Assembly: GCA_006386115.1 (NCBI GenBank)
Contig: VFIW01000011.1
Location: forward strand, 186,001 to 250,000
Length of the DNA: 64,000 nt
Origin: Globisporangium splendens
Taxonomy: Eukaryota > Oomycota > Peronosporomycetes > Pythiales > Pythiaceae
Reading direction: 5' to 3'
In this document: positions 23,674 to 35,271 of the stretch, piece by piece
Layout: every line of letters starts with the position of its first letter
Numbering within the stretch: the first letter of the stretch is position 1
Translations under genes and position numbers: made by a program
Notes under the pieces: generated by a model
Told to the model about the DNA's origin: nothing
Database searches by the model: none
What the model saw: only the letters and a program-made list of their open reading frames with translations

Positions 23674-26196
23674 TTAAGTTAGAAGCGGATGGATCGCGGC
23701 ATCCTCGAGCTGGGAGACCAGCAATGACGACGGCGCCAGCAGCGTGTCGCTTGCGTTGATCCAGTTGGACAATTTGCGCATCGCAGTATCCAGGTTCGGA
23801 CACACTGATTGGATGAAGCCGTTGATGGCTTCCAGTGCCAGGTCATCCTGTCCATACAAGAAGATATCATCAGTGTCAGCGTAAGAAATTGGCTTGGAAG
23901 CATGAAGGCTCACGCACCATCGACTCGATGAGGTATAATGCGATTTCGCCCTTGAAATCCACAAATGCAATTCGCACGTAGAGCTCATCAGGAGACCGAC
24001 CAAAGCAGGATCCTGGAAGGATCGCCACGCCCGTGTCATGCAGCAACTGCGCACAAAGCTGCACGTCAGTGGTGATCCCACGAAGCGCGAGCGCTCGTCG
24101 GTGGCGAGCAAAGCTTGGGAAAATCGTGAACCCGCCCTGCGGGATCTGCACATCGAGGTTCATCTTCTGGAGCTGATACGCACACCACTGTCCGATGATC
24201 TGCAGTGTCTTCCTACACTTTTCCTTGTAAGCCGCCAGTTCAATGCAGCTACAGCCACCACAAAAAGGTTACATGAGAGACCAGGGAAATTTCTTCCGAG
24301 TGTAAAGGGTCGGGCACTTACTCTGGTACAAATGCTCGTCGTGCAGCATGCTGAATCGGGGATGCGACCGACGTGTACGTCTCAGACGCCATCACGAGCA
24401 TGCTCTTTCGGAGCCAGCTCAAGCAAGACGGGAACATCCAAAACCCCATTCGCCAGCCACCAGCGCCGCACCACTTGCTTAGACCACCCGACACGATTGT
24501 TCCTTCAGGGTAATACTTGGAGATACTGAGGTGCTCACCCGAGTGATGCAACTCCGAGTAAATCTCGTCTGAGATCACGAGCACGCGGTACTTTCTCGCG
24601 ACTCGTGCTACTGCCATTAACTGCAAATAAAAGAGAACACGAAAATGAAAGTGTCAATGTGCAGTCAGTGAAGGTAGAACTTAAAGCTTACAAAGTGATC
24701 TCCATTGACTCCATTGTTCTTACCTCCTCTTCATTGTACACGCACCCCGTTGGATTTGACGGGCTGTTCAAAATCATTATCCTCGGTGCATCTAGTTTGG
24801 ATTTCGCAAGCATAATACGTCAGTATGACAGCTTCATATCCACCATGGCGATTCAAGCAGGTACCTGTGTCCTTGGCGCAATGGTCCTCTAGCACTTCGG
24901 GTCGGAGTACCCATCGATCTTCGGCATTGGTTGGCAACCAGATCATGTTCCTGTAGTTTCCAATGTCGATCACACCACTAAGTAAGCATCACATATGAGC
25001 GTAACGATCTGTCTGACTGCTCCTAGAGTGGAGCTTTTCAAAGCACAAATCCAGTCCTGGCAAATAAAACAAAAGGTCTCACCTGCCAGCGATGCTCGCC
25101 TGCGGCGCGTAACTCGTGCAACTTGGGTTTGGCAGCAACAGATCTCCGTAATACACGGTCTGCAGCACAAAGAGTAGCTCTTTGGTGCCCGGTCCCACGA
25201 GGATATCATCTCGAGAATAATTCATGCCTAACGTCTTGGTGCCCCAGGCCGCGATGTCCTCGCACAACCCTGGAAGTCCTGCTGCCGGGAGGTACTCCCG
25301 CTGATGTGAATTTGCGCTGTTCAATAAGGACAAGTTAGACACGAGTATAATTTCACTGTGTATTTTCTGCTTTCACATACCGTAGTTCGTCGACGACGCA
25401 TTGCGGGATGGGGAATGGTGATTGACCCAACCCGAGCTTGTAAATGCACTTCCCCTCCTGGATCATCTCGTTACTGAGCTCATCCAGTGCACTTCCCGCC
25501 GAGGTGCAGAGCATACGCACCTTGCAGTTAATGGCTTTGTGTGGACCTGCGGTTGCCATTCAAAAGTAAGCAAGACAAAAACTCATAGACTGGATAACGA
25601 GACAACTCAGACCTACCTTTGCCGAGTGGCTGCGGCGGAGGCTGCTTTTCGGGCGAGTTCATCGCATCTGCCGAGCGTTTGCGGCTCGGTGTCGTCGTCG
25701 TTCCATTGACGCTGCTCAGACTGAGGAAACTGCCGATCGTGTTCTGGGTTCCGTCCAAAAGACTGCCAAACGACGCGACGGAGTTGTTCATCGTCGATGC
25801 GTTCATCGCACTCGTCGGCGTAGCGTTAGATGCAGAGACGCGTGTTGCGCCATTTGTAGCAGCATAGTTGTTGCTGCTATAGCTTGGACTCATACTGTTG
25901 GTGTCGCTACCGGTGCCGCCACCGGCTTCGGGGCTTGTGACGCTGTTGCTGCGCGCAGTCGCGTGCTGCGGGTCCTTAGAGAGCTTGCGCTGCAGCGTGG
26001 TGCGCGGGACGCCGTGGCGGCGCGCCGCTTCGCGCACCGACATGCCGCCTGTGGCGACGGCGGCGATGGCGAGTTGCATCTTGGCGTCCGTGTTGGTCAT
26101 CGTGGGGGGGATCGTCGTGTGGTCTGTGGTCGTGCGCGCGCTCGTGGCCGTCGTGCTGCGACTGATGATGCTCGTGCTGAAGGTCTCTGACTTCAT
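23674..26196 (-). CDS. Pipsqueak-type HTH joined to PLP-dependent class I/II aminotransferase
   Basis: Exon 1 (25617-26196) encodes a Ser/Thr-rich protein with a Pipsqueak-type HTH: LAIAAVATGGMSVREAARRH then GVPRTTLQRKL. It ends at a GTAGGT donor. A 70-nt intron (25547-25616) joins it in phase (GK-G-PHKAINCKV) to an aminotransferase. That part contains KLGLGQSPFPIPQCVVDELR, REYLPAAGLPGLCEDIAAWG, ILVGPGTKELL, ILNSPSNPTGCVYNEEE, VISDEIYSELHH, the PLP-lysine motif GGLSKWCGAGGWRMGF (~24480) and a C-terminal domain with LPGSCFGRSPDELYVRIAF. The fold-type I core looks complete and catalytically intact; substrate is unknown (aspartate/alanine-type). An in-frame ATG (ATGGCAACCGCAG, ~25559) sits just before the intron acceptor, so an aminotransferase-only product is also possible. 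Exact 5' start: ATG at 26196. Confidence 0.7.
25547..25616 (-). other. Intron joining HTH and aminotransferase exons, with internal in-frame ATG
   Basis: The donor GTAGGT and acceptor CCGCAG are both canonical. Unspliced, the HTH frame would run into a stop at ~25528. The ATG 13 nt before the acceptor end instead reads through into the aminotransferase frame (M-A-T-A-G-P-H-K). The element could therefore separate two products by splicing or by alternative transcription start. This is a reading of the sequence, not evidence of use. Confidence 0.6.
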
Positions 26197-27790
26197 CTGT
26201 GTTCGCGCTGCCACCGTTTCTCCACAGAGCAGCAGCAGCAGCAGCTAACAAGGCAAAGCATTCAATTGAGTGGGAAAATGCGTGCAGCACATGATTGGAC
26301 TTGCCTTTTGTATGTTGGGTAAGGCGACCATCACTCTCGACGCGGTGTGAAAATATGGGGGATTTTGGAAGGGGGTGGATGTGGAGAGAAAGGACGGTTT
26401 GACCCTTATTGAAAGAATGGTGTGAGGTCAGGCACACAGTTGCAGTTTTGAAGGACAGTTGCAACAGAGGATTCATGTTAACCCGCAAGCTCTGTCGGCG
26501 CTTACGATATGGTTGGATGCCAGCGCCAATCTATCCCATAAATTGCCAAAGGAACGCGCCTGATCCGATCCTTGTGAGCTCTTGATTTCGTGGGATTGTG
26601 TGAATGCAATCTACTCGGTGGTGTGGTAATGTCGCACTCTGCCGACAATCACTGCCTGGCATTCCAGAGAAACTCATCCCGAGAAAAGGTCAATTCAACA
26701 ATACCCGCCTCTCTCATGAACAGAGCACTGCAGCACCACGCACCATACACAACAAGAAGTCTCAAATGCAAATCGCAATCGGCGCTCTCCATTGCGGGTT
26801 GCAATATCGCTTCAAGAAACATGAAAGGTCAGGCGAGGATGTGTGAAACACTTTTCCGCCGTTGCAGGGTTCAAAAGGCAGTGCTGAGGATCTTTTCCAG
26901 CGATCGTACCCTCTCACCCACCAAAAAAGCAGGTCAGGCAGCCAGTTACCCGCCGGAATTGGTTGCTTGCTTGCTTGCGCGCGTAGAGACGAAAGAGTCG
27001 ACTTGGTAACTGAGGCACAAGTTGACTTCTGATTGCATCTTCTAACGTCATTTCCCATTGCAGAGTGCAACTCGTTCAAAGCGATCAGATGAGCACGTGT
27101 GAGATTTTTCCGCCGTTGCAGGGAATCTGTGCCGCATGGTTGACGCCCACCTATCGTACCCATCAACTCACTCCAAGACGAGGTCAGGCACTTGTAGGGT
27201 CGGAATTGGTTGCACGCACACAGAAACAGAAGTTCAGTGCATGTATCTGACCACCTCGCATGCATGTGATTGAATGCGTATGCTTCAGTATCGACGCAGC
27301 GATTTGTGCACCACTTGATTTCGTCACGATGGTGTTGACGCATTCGTATTGCTGAGCGCTGGAGCAGTCTCTTTTCCAATGACCGAGTGTGATTGGACCC
27401 ATCCACTTCTTCATCCATCACGATCAAAATGGGCAACTCGACTGTTCGTGAGAGTATCACGTTGCAGACAATCACGAAAGAGTGTATTCAACCCCTTGAT
27501 GAAAGGGTCGTTTGTAAAGAGAACCCCTTTACAATTCCAAGCGGTGTGGAATTTTTGACTCGACTTTTGTGATTGTTGTGACTTTGTTAAGTTCGGTTTC
27601 TGTGACGCTTGGGCATCATTGACTGCGGACTCTAAATCCTGATTACACAAACTGCAATTATGTTTCCGAAGAGGATCCTCACTTTAGAATAGTTGGCACA
27701 ACCACTCTTACTGCAAGTACCTTTAAAATGAATAGTCATCGTCGTGCTCATTGACACCATTTTCGATCAAAAAGGAGACGAAAAGCTGAG
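26197..27790. other. Intergenic region with diverged tandem duplication
   Basis: A stretch of 1.6 kb lies between two divergent genes. It contains a duplicated segment (separate entry) and a small hairpin TTGTAAAG...CTTTACAA at 27512-27534. A 237-codon minus ORF at 26762-27475 spans the duplication but shows no recognisable domain, so I do not annotate it as a gene. Confidence 0.45.
26851..27350. repeat. Diverged direct repeat, period ~250 bp
   Basis: Four blocks recur in the same order about 250 bp apart: CCGCCGTTGCAGGG (26856 and 27110), ATCGTACC (26903 and 27153), AGGTCAGGCA (26931 and 27181) and CGGAATTGGTTGC (26954 and 27201). The intervening sequence has diverged. Further copies of AGGTCAGGC at 26425 and 26826 suggest the array once extended further left. 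Confidence 0.6.
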
Positions 27791-28555
27791 ATGGCGCTGA
27801 ATCGCAACTTCCGCACGACGTACTACAAGACGCTGGGTGTGCCCGTGATGCAGCGCATCGCCATGTACGCGGCGCTGTTCGGTGAGCCCGTGGTGAGCCG
27901 CCCCAAGGTCATGAAACTCGTCCAGGAGATCGGCGTGCCACCTCAGTACCGCGCGATCGTGTGGCAGCTGCTCACTGGTGTGTTGCCACCGTATCCATCG
28001 CTTTGGGAGTTTGCGCTCGAGCAGCAGCAAGAGATGTTCCAGGACATAGTGGATGCAGTGCAAGTCCTTGTTCCTACTGCAGCAAGTGAAGATCGTCAGT
28101 TGTTAGTAAATCCGATGAGCATGCAAGCCGAGTCTCCAAGTTGTACCTCGAGAGAAGGCGAAGATCCTGGTGGTAAAGGCGGCATCGAGAACGAGGCAGA
28201 GCTTGGGACCAAGACGAGTAGCATGATGGAGCGCCGTCGCTTGATTCTGTTGCATCGAACGCACTGGTGTGAGATCCTGGCGCATCAAGAGCTGTTGAGT
28301 GGGATGCAAGACGAAGAGTTCCTCGATGCCGTCGCTCGGATGGTGTGTGACGTGTTCGGCAGTGAGATGGAGCGCTTTTGGTGCTTTGTGAAGCTTGTTG
28401 AGGTCTTCCATGACGGTCTCTCCCAGTTGGGACCAGCAGTGCCGCTGCAAGCATGTCATGGCGTCAGTGTTCCCGAGTGTGAAGTGCTGTTCCTCCGCAC
28501 GCTGGATGCGCTGAAGAAATCCAAAGAATCATATATTATGCACGCCACGCAATGA
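27791..28555 (+). CDS. TBC1D7-like protein (TBC-domain subunit type of the TSC complex)
   Basis: This is a single exon of 254 codons. The N-terminus NRNFRTTYYKTLGVP matches the NFRSxYYxxxG opening of TBC1D7. It is followed by a TBC-like block (VPPQYRAIVWQLLTGVLPPY, LWEFALEQQQEMFQDI), a variable acidic insert, and a second helical block (DVFGSEMERFWCFVKLVEVF). The canonical Rab-GAP Arg and Gln finger motifs are not evident, as in TBC1D7, which acts as a structural subunit with TSC1/TSC2 upstream of Rheb-TOR signalling in animals. Length is slightly below the usual ~290 aa. Whether this organism has TSC1/2 partners cannot be seen here. Its stop lies 15 nt from the stop of the convergent cohesin-loader gene, so the 3' UTRs must overlap. 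Confidence 0.72.
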   Translation: MALNRNFRTTYYKTLGVPVMQRIAMYAALFGEPVVSRPKVMKLVQEIGVPPQYRAIVWQLLTGVLPPYPSLWEFALEQQQEMFQDIVDAVQVLVPTAASEDRQLLVNPMSMQAESPSCTSREGEDPGGKGGIENEAELGTKTSSMMERRRLILLHRTHWCEILAHQELLSGMQDEEFLDAVARMVCDVFGSEMERFWCFVKLVEVFHDGLSQLGPAVPLQACHGVSVPECEVLFLRTLDALKKSKESYIMHATQ

Positions 28556-28570
28556 GAAATCTAACAGATA

Positions 28571-31500
28571 TCACTCAGCAAAGCCTTCCACAAACTCTAC
28601 GTCGTCGTCGTCGTCGTCGTCGGTGCTCTCGACGTGCTTGGACTGCACCGACTTGCGTCGGCGACCGCCCTTTCTTCTCCTAGTCTTGCCGCTGCTGTTC
28701 ATCATCGCAACATCTTCTTGAGCTTCAAAGTCCATTTGGTGCTGATCGTCGCGCGCAGCTTCCCACGCGTGCACAAAAAGGTGCCAGCTCCACTCGACTG
28801 GGTCTTCTGCTTCAGGGAGAGAAGGCACTTTCAGCTTTGATATCCGTCCAGACAACATCGTAGGTTGCTCCGTTGCCTGCCGAACACAGCGTTCGATAAA
28901 CAAGCGGCGCATCAGTGAACTGTAAAATGCTGTGAACATGTAACGAAGATCATGTTTGTACTCACCTTTGATGAATTTCCTGGTTGGTATGTCATGCACT
29001 TCTCGTTTTCGAGCTGGTACATGTCCTTCAGATGGAATTTCACACGAATCAATAAACTGACCGCGAATGCGACACAGCACTCAGTTTGAAGACGTCCGGC
29101 GTCGCCTTTTGTTGGTTGTATGGTAGGGAGATAATCCACGATGTCGACATCCGAAAAGTTTGTGTCTTCGTCTTCCATAATGTCGGATGGAGCCCCCGCG
29201 TTTGCAAGGAGCTCTTTGATGTTATCGAGCGTCGACCTACACGTTGCGTGCACAAAGCAATTGCGTTACATACACTTGCAGCAGGCATTAAGTGCATGCA
29301 GTCAACGGTAACGTACCCGAGCTTGAGCGTAACGACGCGGTTGATCAAATAAATAATGTAGAGAGGCTCATCCTCCAGCTCGTATGGCAAAGCCGAGATC
29401 AGTTGCGCCAGGTAGCATAAATATTGTAAGGTGCTTCCCATGGTCACAGGTGAGCTTGGTTTCGCATTCGTATTTCCAAGCATGTTTCCCGAGCCAGAAA
29501 ACTGGTTCACCAGCGCTTTCAGAAACATGTTGCGCTGAGCTTTGCCCGTGCGAATGCAGTTCGAGTAGAGCCTCCCGAAAAGACAATACTCGTGTTTGTG
29601 CTTGTCTTTTGTGTACACTGAGCTGGTTCCGAACGCGTTCAGCTGGAAGGAGTGCGATAAAAAGATGCCTTGAATCGAAGGAGCATTCAGCAGCATCGGA
29701 AACTTTTCGTGCAATGCCACCAACTGGCTATGCGCCAAATCACGAATCGAAATGACTTGATCCGTCTCCAACGCCACCAGGTTCGGGATGCAATGCACTG
29801 GGCTCACCAGTCCTTGCGTTAACAGGGTACTGGTGCATGTGACTGCCTCAGTACGGATCCTAACTGGTTTTTGTAATGACAGCACCAGGATATTTTGCAG
29901 CTGTGCTTGCATCACACTTCCAATCAGAGCAGCATCAGCCTCTTGATCTCCTTGCACCTGCTCACTTTTGCTTTTCGCTGTGTTCATCTTCTTCGTGGCT
30001 ACTCCATGCTCCAGCCGCTGCTCTTCATGCCTCAACAGCTCTCTCAAGCTCGCCAAGCATTGTAATTTCATTTCATCTGGAGAGTCTGCGAGCAAGAACT
30101 CCAAAATATTGTCTTGCTGTGCTTGAAGAAGGAGTCGCGGACGCGTGAGAAATAGAAAGCCCAGTCCTTGGACAGCCTTCGCCGAACATGCTGTGTCTCC
30201 TTCCATTCTCAGAAACCGTGCAAATGTCTCGTAGAGCGATTCCATTATTGCTCCTTTCTTGAGTTTTGCTGTCTCGTTGATCTGAAGGTCGTAGGTGTCC
30301 AAGTCGAGAGTGCCTCCGACCTGTCCAGCAGTAAACAATGCTCGCTGTAAAGATGAGCTGGCGTCTGGTCCAATGTTTGCCAAGGAGTCGAGCTCTTTGT
30401 ACTTCAGCAAATAGGAGTAAAATACTTCCAAGAGCTTCATCAGCAAGACAGGGGGTTTCCTTGTGCTAGTAGATATCGTCGCGAGGCATTTAATGCTCGG
30501 GCCAACCACGCTTGGCGGCGCTCGGAACACCAAGGTCCTCAAGTCATCCTCTAATCGTTTGACGAGCCGCGGAGGAATCCGCTCCATTTGCGAGAAGACA
30601 TTGTTTACCATGGACAGAACAAGGCTTTGCACTTTGTTCTCAACTCCCTTCTCCAGCTTGTCGTCGCCAACCAGGTGCACCATAATCAGTTCCAAGTACT
30701 GATGGAGTAGCATTGGCTGGGCTTCGCAAAACGCCGATAGCGTCTCCATGCACGACAGGAACTGCATCTGGATGTCTCCAATGGTAACCCCTTTAAGCGG
30801 TTCGCCTTCTTCAAGCTGCCAAAGACAGTTCGTAAGGCATTCCACAATTTTCTCGGAGCGTGCCTGAGCTACCTTGACCTCGTCGGACCGATCTCTATTG
30901 AACCGTGCACCACTTTTCGACATTTCCTCTTGGTCGTCTTCATGCAGCAACCGTCTCAGAAGGGCAACAAACCAGTCCAGGTTCGGCATGTCGTGGATCA
31001 CCTCGACTATTGTGACGACCATTTGGCGAACGTCATCTTGCTTCGAACGCTTGCTCTCAACAATGCTTGATGGAGTGACTTGGGGGGTACGATATGCTGA
31101 CCATGCTTGATCTCGCGATGAATAAACTTTGCCATCAGGAGAAAGAAATTCAAGGATCCTGACTCTTTTGGTGCTAGATTGAGGTGCAGACTCGTTGTTC
31201 ATCGAAGTGCTTTCCACCGATTTCCATCCTGGGGGCAACTCTTCAGTTGGGAGCTCATCCACAAAATCATTCGAAAGCTGTCTCGCCGAGAGCTCCGACC
31301 CGAACCAAACCTCCTGGAACGTGTCAATAATGAAATTCTTGACAAGAGTCTCCTCTGACGGATCCCCAATGCGCTCAACCAAGCTTCGCATGCATGCACT
31401 CTTGCGCCTCAGCTCTTCTTCCGAAATGGAGTCCTCTCCGTCCTTGACGTGAGACGCCGAGATGAGAAACGCTCGAAAAGTCTTGCACACACTCTTTCGA

Positions 31501-34492
31501 ACGCTGATGCCTTTATCTCGTAGGCGCTCTGCTAGAATATCGAAGTATCTATCAAACTGCACACAAAACGAAAGGAGTTAGCATGCCAGAGTTCATCTGC
31601 TAGACGAGAGCAACAATACGTACCAGAAGAGGTTGGAGCGTCACGTATCTTCCCACGAGGTCAACTGCTGCCTGACGAACCGAGGTGCTTTCGTCCAAAA
31701 AGCATTGCTGAACAGCCTCACGAACGCCACGCTCAGCCATCAGCATTGGATCTACGTCAACAATCCCCGCCAGCACCTTCAAAACTCTGGCTCGGAATGT
31801 TGGTATCCCCTTCGACAAAAGCGACATGACATGGGCGAGCAGCTTGTCGAACAGACAGCAAAACTCGCGAGAAATGGCCAGGTGTAGACTCAACTTCAGG
31901 CTAAGACCACCACTTGGCGGTGCTATTTTTGACACCCTTCCAGGATTAGTATCCCAGAACGTCTTCCAAAGTGACGTCTCCGCGCTGTCATCGCGCTTGG
32001 CATCATGACTTGTGCAAGACTCCGATATGAATCTTGCCAGGAGCAATCGTCTCGAGTCAGCTTGTGCGATGTTTGAGCGATTGCTTCGTCTCATGAAAAC
32101 CATCACAGCATGCTTCAGCAGCATTTTATTGTTATCATCCAAGCGCAGGAGATCTTCATCGCTGTCGAACTTCGCTTCAGGAATAATCTTGTTCAAATGT
32201 CTTGCGTGTTCTGCAAGGACTGACCGGGCGTCCATATCGTCTTCCAGTATTTCACGCGCTGCGACATTTTGACACGTTTTGATCGAGGTGCAGATCTTTC
32301 CGATCAGATTGAGCGCCGTCACAGTGTGCTGTGATTCCAATTTTTTAGAATCTTTTGTCATGTTAGCATGCAAGATGCTTGCAAGCGACGAGCTCAGTGC
32401 CTCCAAGAGTACCTCTGCACCGGCCCACTCTGGTCGAACGAACATCACAAGAAGATCTTCCACAAAATTCTCCAAAACCACTCTGTGATCACGCTCGTCG
32501 TGTTTTTTGAAGCATTCTCTCACCAGCGCAGCAGTAAACAACCGAGTGTTTTGCTGTGTCTCTTCCAAGCATCTCGCAAATTTCTTCTTTTCCGACTCAG
32601 GTCCTTCTTCCAAGTTATCTGAAGACATAAGAGTCGGATCTTGTGTAGCGCGGCTTTCAGCACCTTCATTTTCAACTCCATCGATTGACGCACTTGACTG
32701 TATCAATGCTACCACGAGTGTGGAGATCATCTGGATGCTGTGGTCGGAGTCCAATAGCTTGACAGTTCGCAGAGTTCGCTTTGAAGTTGGTAGTTTCACC
32801 ATAATTGCAACAACTTCATCCAGCATCAACGGGCGATGCGCCTTGTACTGAAGGAATATACCGCGCAAGACCGCAACTGCACTTTGTTGAAGCGAGATAG
32901 CAAACGAGCTGTGCTCCAACAAAAACAGCTCGGTCATTGACGATGAGAAGTGCAGTATCCACCGATCCGCGAGTTTCACCGTCAGAACCAGCTTGGACAA
33001 TTGCTCAATGAACTCGCAGACGACAGGGACCAAACGATCGATTGCCTTTCGGAGGTCCCTGTTTGTTTTGATGTTCAAATACTTCTTGCGCCTTTGTAGC
33101 TGAGACTTGGACTGATCACTGTGAGTTTCTTGCCTTGTTGCAGTTTCTTCGGGATGAGAAGCTGCTATCGCACGGGTCGAGTCAATGCATGGTACAATCA
33201 ATCGATGAATGATGTGGTTGAAAAGCTGGATACAGCTGTCGATCATTTCTTCCGAAAGCACCCGTCGGTCGATTTCACGAGTTGACAAAACAATAAGCTC
33301 GCAGATTCCTACATCCAAGCACAGTTGTAGGTGCGCAATGAGACGAGCGTCGATGCCGGATGAGCGCCATCCGTCGTCGTCATTACTTAGCACCATCGCT
33401 CCAAGGACGTCCAATCCTATGCCATGAAGTACCTGAACATTCCATAAAAAGTCACAGATCCGTTAATAACGCGTGCAAGTCACCAAGCAACCTCAGGTAG
33501 TTCGAGCACCTGCTTGTCTAGAGCCTTCATGAGTGTGATTAACAGATCAGGATCCACCTTGCGGATCAGATCTCCTTTGCGCATAACTTTCAGCGACTGC
33601 AGCAAGGTTTTGATGTCAGACACTGTGAACAAATCAACACCGTCGCGCTGGAAGACTTCCATTTGCTCTCGGCTGTGCAACTGATCCAGTAGCTCGCTGA
33701 ACATGTCTGAATATTTCTCAACGCTTCCAGCAACACGCTCTTCGCGCGTAAACAGCGCACGAGGAGGGCACTCATCTCCAATGTCTGTGCCTTGCGACGG
33801 TTCCAAGTCGGCGTGTTCTTCTTCTCCATCCGCAGAGCTCTCTTTCATTGACGTCCGCGGTCGTTTATTAGGCATCGGTTCCATATTGCTGTGTTGCATT
33901 CGTTTCTGGCTAGCGTGGCTCAGAGGTGGTCGATGCAGTTTACTGTCGGAAAGGGCGACTGGTGTCGAATGATGAGCTACACGCCAACAACAAAAACAAC
34001 TTCAATACACTGCCACAGCACCGATGACTGCAATGCGTACTTTCAAACACCCATACCATCATAGCATCCCGTCGTGATAACATCTTGCACCCACTTCGGT
34101 AGTGTTTGCAATGTCTTTGCATCAACCGCACCTACTTCATTGCCATTCGATCTATCCAAACCAAGCGCAGGTACACAGACGTCCACACAGTAGTAAATGA
34201 AGTGGTCAGTCCTCGCATCCCCATGTCAAAAGCCCTCTGTCTCTACTTACATGATGTCGCTCTGCACAGATCTCATAATCGTCGCCAACCGATCGGTCGT
34301 AACACTTGAAGACGCCTGTGCACTCGGATAATTCGCTATCGGATGCACAAACTCTCGGTTCCTCGGCGAGACATCATCGTGCCCTTTCGTTGGCGTCGCG
34401 TCCTTCGGTGGTGTTGCTACACCATCGCTTGCAGCACAGTCCTCGGAAACGCTGGGCACATACAGCGGGAACAGATGCAGTCCGCCGCGCAT
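28571..34492 (-). CDS. Cohesin loader NIPBL/Scc2 (HEAT-repeat adherin)
   Basis: The signature blocks run in family order: MVKLPTSKRTLRTVKL and IQMISTLVVALIQSS (~32720), FVEDLLVMFVRPEWAGAEVL (~32430), RARVLKVLAGIVDVDPMLMA and STSVRQAAVDLVGRYV (~31700), YFDILAERLRDKGISVRKSV (~31540) and VQGLGFLFLTRPRLL (~30160). HEAT repeats fill most of the length (~1800 aa). Scc2 with Scc4/MAU2 loads cohesin onto chromatin. The N-terminal exons are inferred: start MRGGLHLFPLY at 34492, a GTAAGT donor at ~34252, then exon MTDHFIYYCVDVC ... DAKTLQTLPKWVQD (~34060-34215), then 33480-33976. The first intron would be only ~39 nt. The C-terminus is basic then Asp-rich (seven Asp from a GTC repeat at ~28600), ending EGFAE. 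Confidence 0.84.
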
Positions 34493-35271
34493 CTCTCCAC
34501 ACGCTCACAGCGGCTTGAAGCTTCCAATACGCACTCGCCAGTGTGCACTTGCAGCGGCAACTATCCTCCAATGCGGCAAATGCGGGCAAGAGTGATGGTG
34601 TTTCCGCGCGAACTCCGCCCTTTTGGTGCGCGAAATGTTCCACGAAGGTGGACCGAACGAAGTGTGTTGCAGTTTGTATGCCTGGCTGGCAAAATCGATG
34701 CTTTGGGACTCGGCAGAAGCAAAAGGGACACGACGATGGAGTGGATGCCTTGACGGCGATGGAGTGGTCAAGAGAATGGAGCGCATACGTGCAACTTGCG
34801 CAGTAATTCCTAGGTCTGATGGGTTTTTTTTGAACAACACGAGGAAAAGTGAGTGTTTGACTTTGTGGGTGTTGCTGCAGACTTTGCTCTCGCACAATCC
34901 AAGGTGATGAGGCAAAAGGCATTCGTGAAAGGCTCACCAACGCGGTATCTGACAGGTAGAAGAGTTAGCACATGAGCAACGCTGCGTCGGTAAGCAATCG
35001 GGAAATCAAAGCTGTCAGCCAAGTCATCCGAGTAAGAGCACAAGCTGCGGAGTCTATGAATCAACCCTCTCGGGCCGTGCATTTTCTGGTTATTGGATCC
35101 TTGCGTTCCTTGTACGCCTTCGTTTCCTTTTCCTCTCTCTGTTCTTTGTCTGCATTTCGTTATTTACTCACGTACTCGATCCTAGAGAGGCCAGTCGACA
35201 AAGAGAATCTTCTTCACTCTGCTCTCGTCTGCATCGGTACTCGTCGCCAAATCCTCGATATCCCGCATCTT
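34493..35271. other. Intergenic region between Scc2 start and Tim9-like 3' end
   Basis: Nearly 0.8 kb contains the cohesin-loader promoter side. Overlapping ORFs of 70-190 codons exist on both strands, but none has a recognisable motif or consistent exon structure. Confidence 0.45.

Noticed and set aside
26762..27475. 237-codon minus ORF across the tandem duplication
   Set aside because: The two halves do not give recognisable repeated peptides; more likely chance openness in a duplicated non-coding segment.
27512..27534. 8-bp hairpin TTGTAAAG/CTTTACAA considered as a MITE end
   Set aside because: Too short, single copy and no flanking duplication visible.
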